Assembly (NCBI RefSeq): GCF_002482385.1
Contig: NZ_DLFW01000039.1
Location: 1-64,000, forward strand
DNA: 64,000 nucleotides
Direction: 5' to 3'
Source of the DNA: Dysgonomonas sp. UBA7710
Lineage (GTDB): Bacteria; Bacteroidota; Bacteroidia; Bacteroidales; Dysgonomonadaceae
Each line of letters starts with the position of its first letter. Position 1 is the first letter of the stretch. The notes beneath the pieces are model-generated. The model did not search any database. It was not told the DNA's origin and saw nothing but the letters and a program-made list of their open reading frames with translations. The translations under genes were made by a program, and so were the position numbers. Positions 61,870-64,000 of the stretch are shown here, piece by piece.

Positions 61870-62421
61870 TTATTTCCATTTCCAATTCAGGTCTTCAACA
61901 AAAGATACCGGATTATTCTCTTTATATCGTAATAATTGCATCCTTACCTCCTCTGTATTATTGATTCGGTGTTTAGGAATTATAATGCTTACCTGGCGGC
62001 TCGTCACAATAAAGAAATAATACTCCGTTTCAGTTATAACATCCATTTCATTTACACTAAAATGACGATGCCCCTTCTTTGTTTCAATTTCTATAATGTC
62101 ATTTCCCAACAAAAGTTTTGTATTATAAGGGAATTCTACCCGCATGCTTTCAGGTATATGCTTCCGATACATTCGCTTATAAAACCAGACCGACCACCAT
62201 GGATAAATAATAAAAAAGAGAACAGATGACCCCAGAAAAAAATAGGAGAGCAGGCGATAGCCTTCATCAAAAAACAATAAAAGCCCGCACAGGAGCGACA
62301 GACCTATCATTCTGTATTTCTCTTTTCTACGCTGTTTTATTTGCATCTCGTCCTTCGATGCAAAATACAATTGAAGTTGAAGTAAATCTTCCTCGCCGAG
62401 TTCGTAATTCAATTCTAACAT
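61870..62421 (-). CDS. YcxB-like membrane protein
   Basis: 183 residues. After a ~45-residue N-terminus (MLELNYELGEEDLLQLQLYF), two hydrophobic segments form a hairpin (MIGLSLLCGLLLFF and FFLGSSVLFFIIYPWW). The C-terminal ~75 residues, GNDIIEIETKKGHRHFSVNE and EYYFFIVTSRQVSIIIPKH, match the YcxB-like domain. Its function is not known. The start at 62421 is preferred; the longer ORF would begin inside the fbp terminator hairpin. There is room for only ~20 nt between that terminator and this start, so the gene depends on readthrough or a very short promoter. Confidence 0.7.
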   Translation of the reverse strand: MLELNYELGEEDLLQLQLYFASKDEMQIKQRRKEKYRMIGLSLLCGLLLFFDEGYRLLSYFFLGSSVLFFIIYPWWSVWFYKRMYRKHIPESMRVEFPYNTKLLLGNDIIEIETKKGHRHFSVNEMDVITETEYYFFIVTSRQVSIIIPKHRINNTEEVRMQLLRYKENNPVSFVEDLNWKWK

Positions 62422-62436
62422 TGATAAGCTATATAG

Positions 62437-62471
62437 AAAAACTCCCATTGTTTTATAACTGACAATGGGAG
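62437..62471 (-). terminator. Terminator of fbp
   Basis: CTCCCATTGT and ACAATGGGAG form a perfect 10-bp stem with a 10-nt loop. On the minus strand the stem is followed by TTTTT. It begins 8 nt after the fbp stop and ends ~20 nt before the YcxB-like start. Confidence 0.8.
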
Positions 62472-62478
62472 CTTTATA

Positions 62479-63510
62479 TTATTGCTGTTTCTTTTCCTTT
62501 ACTTCTGCCTGAGCAATAAAGTCTTTCAATTTCTCCACCATATTCGAACTTCCGCAATAGAATGGTGTGCGCTGATGAAGTTCGGTAGGCTGCAACTCTA
62601 ATATACGGTTTACACCATCTGTCGCACTACCTCCGGCCTGTTCGGTAATGAAAGCCATTGGGTTGCACTCATACAGCAGCCTCAGTTTTCCTTTTGGCGA
62701 TTTATGAGTAGACGGATAAAAATAGATACCCCCGGTAATCAGATTACGATGGCAATCGGATACCAGACTGCCAATATACCGGGCAGAATATGGACGGTCT
62801 TCCTTCTCTTCCTGGCAATATTTGATGTAATCTTTTACTCCTTGCGGAAAATGCACGTAGTTACCTTCATTCACAGAATATATCTTTGCATTTTTAGGAC
62901 ATCTCATATTGGGATGCGACAGATAGAAACTGCCTATAGCCGGATTCAGCGTAAACCCGTTTACCCCGCGTCCGGTTGTATATACTATCATGGTAGATGT
63001 GCCATACAGGATATATCCTGCTGCTACCTGATTGACCCCCGGCTGGAGAAAATCTTCCATTGTCACGGGCGATCCTATTGGCGAAATACGCCGATAGATG
63101 GAGAATATAGTCCCCACAGATACATTTACCTCGATGTTCGAAGAGCCATCCAAAGGGTCCATCAATACCACATATTTATTGTTATGTCCTTCGTCCAGCC
63201 CTTGTATGGTTATAAAATTGTCATTCTCTTCCGAAGCAATACCACAAACAATTTCCCGGTTAACCAACGTTTGTATAAATACATCATTGGCATATACATC
63301 CAGTTTTTTCTGTTCTTCGCCTTGTACATTCACATTACCGGCTGCACCAAGTATATCTACAAGTCCGGCTTTATTCACCTTATAGCTTACTACTCTGGCA
63401 GCAAGTAATATAGAGTTCAAAAGACGGGAAAGTTCACCTGTAGAGTACCTGAAATCCTCTTGTCTTTCAATGATAAACTCGTCGAGAGTTTTTCTTGCGA
63501 TATTCTTCAT
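62479..63510 (-). CDS. fbp: Fructose-1,6-bisphosphatase class 1
   Basis: 343 residues. The metal/phosphate site VVLMDPLDGSSNIEVNVSVG is the FBPase class 1 signature, supported by IVCGIASEENDNFIT (Glu loop), YIGSLVSDCHRNLITGGIYFYP and LYECNPMAFITEQAGG. It converts fructose 1,6-bisphosphate to fructose 6-phosphate in gluconeogenesis. The class 1 type in Bacteroidota is less common than the class 3 type, so its presence is worth noting. The N-terminal MKNIARKTLDEFIIERQEDF is complete. Confidence 0.95.
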   Translation of the reverse strand: MKNIARKTLDEFIIERQEDFRYSTGELSRLLNSILLAARVVSYKVNKAGLVDILGAAGNVNVQGEEQKKLDVYANDVFIQTLVNREIVCGIASEENDNFITIQGLDEGHNNKYVVLMDPLDGSSNIEVNVSVGTIFSIYRRISPIGSPVTMEDFLQPGVNQVAAGYILYGTSTMIVYTTGRGVNGFTLNPAIGSFYLSHPNMRCPKNAKIYSVNEGNYVHFPQGVKDYIKYCQEEKEDRPYSARYIGSLVSDCHRNLITGGIYFYPSTHKSPKGKLRLLYECNPMAFITEQAGGSATDGVNRILELQPTELHQRTPFYCGSSNMVEKLKDFIAQAEVKEKKQQ

Positions 63511-63544
63511 ACTATTAAATGCATTAGTTATGTTATTAATGCTT

Positions 63545-63552
63545 CAAAGATA
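63545..63552 (-). promoter_or_regulatory. Promoter -7 box for fbp
   Basis: On the minus strand this reads TATCTTTG (TAnnTTTG), 34 nt before the fbp start. Confidence 0.55.
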
Positions 63553-63803
63553 ATGATTATTTATATTGTTTAGCGGCTTCTTATATAAGGTTTATTTATT
63601 ATCACATAAATACCGTCTATAGCATCTGTAATCGGATTTATATTGTTTTCCCCATATTTTCCGGCACCTGATTTTAATTAATTGAATTAGTAACCAAAGG
63701 GCATGGTATATGACAAAACAATCAGAAATCAAATCATTGCTGTGGAATGCAATCTTGATTTTTTGTACTTTTTGGTTAGGCAAAAGTTAATAATGCGAAT
63801 CAA
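63553..63803. other. Intergenic region, no gene seen
   Basis: AT-rich. One short minus-strand ORF (63592-63783, 63 codons) has no signal peptide, domain or ribosome-binding context and is not annotated. Confidence 0.5.
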
Positions 63804-63987
63804 TAGTTGAGTTTTAACATTCGTTTTTTTAATCATATAAGCATTCTTTGTAAAAACTTTTATCTTTCAGTTTATGCTTGCTGCGTCCTCCCGGGCTTGC
63901 CTTTCCTTTTGCCCAAAGCCCCAAAAGGAACACACGCAATCTCTGATTACGCGTAGCAGAAAACAATCCAGCATTAAAACTCAACTA
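63804..63987. repeat. 184-bp element with 14-bp terminal inverted repeats
   Basis: TAGTTGAGTTTTAA (63804-63817) and its exact complement TTAAAACTCAACTA (63974-63987) flank a stretch with no ORF. Inside it TTCCTTTTG (63903) and CAAAAGGAA (63922) form a 9-bp inverted repeat. A MITE-like non-autonomous element is possible. No clear target duplication is visible at the ends. Confidence 0.35.
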
Positions 63988-64000
63988 CAGACAGATCACT

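Noticed and set aside
63592..63783. 63-codon minus-strand ORF
   Set aside because: No promoter, signal peptide, domain or neighbour supports it; likely chance.
1..64000. tRNA, rRNA, riboswitches or intact insertion sequences
   Set aside because: I looked for T-arm motifs, conserved riboswitch cores and transposase motifs and saw none that I could support.

Overview
The window looks like chromosomal DNA from a Bacteroidota, most likely a member of the Bacteroidales close to Dysgonomonas/Porphyromonadaceae. This is an inference from several signs: many genes are preceded by the Bacteroidota -7 promoter box TAnnTTTG instead of sigma70 boxes; there is a MurF-Alr fusion, a GSCFA protein, a DUF3244 protein, a TPR-TM-HTH regulator, an HYC_CC_PP protein beside a TonB-dependent receptor, a BlaR1-like peptidase with TonB C-terminal domains, and the hpt-adk-obgE order. 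No rRNA, tRNA, CRISPR array, phage or intact insertion sequence was found. DNA is moderately AT-rich.

Layout. 1-3830: accessory region with the 3' end of a large exported protein carrying a JAMM-like domain, a tandem array of three small exported paralogues (the third frameshifted), and a degenerate M23-like exported protein. 4150-8180: pepE, a phosphopantetheinyl transferase and an SGNH hydrolase (convergent with pepE), then a carboxyltransferase of the OadA/PycB type whose biotinyl-like domain has lost the biotin lysine. 9000-15570: the NfnAB bifurcating oxidoreductase pair, a TPR regulator, a DUF3244 protein, a YeiH exporter and ybeY. 16480-23760: recG, a TPR protein, a BlaI/BlaR1-like pair, a TSUP transporter, tsaB. 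23950-30820: rnr, a membrane acyltransferase, an AIM24 protein, then hpt-adk-obgE. 31585-35030: pgeF and the agmatine-to-putrescine genes aguA and aguB with a 74-residue protein between them. 35127-38324: pta, an atypical 3-hydroxyacyl-CoA dehydrogenase and ackA. 38650-43670: a DUF6056 membrane protein, GSCFA, murF-alr. 43911-53277: probable metal handling (HYC_CC_PP, TonB receptor, Nramp, ZupT) mixed with AlkD-like, Dabb, MFS and glutamine amidotransferase genes. 53432-60220: a giant alpha-2-macroglobulin lipoprotein, a glycosyltransferase-like gene and its decayed neighbour. 60245-63510: MFS exporter, YcxB-like protein, fbp.

The most unusual feature is a family of six long, noncoding, modular repeats (near 3885, 8521, 15797, 43701, 49629 and 61459). 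Each is built from the same short words in a conserved polarity: GTAAC words at one end, and a CAAAGAGCTATAAGC word followed by TATAGATAAA at the other. They occur only between genes. In five of six cases the GTAAC end faces the 5' end of a gene, and at least one copy seems to supply that gene's promoter. Some blocks are identical or nearly so between copies 7 to 46 kb apart, which implies recent copying or ongoing homogenisation.

Secondary points of interest are the JAMM-domain gene with its tandem exported paralogues (possible effector/immunity locus), the OadA-like protein without a biotin lysine, a promoter followed by an early terminator-like hairpin before the DUF6056 gene, and the dehydrogenase inserted between pta and ackA.
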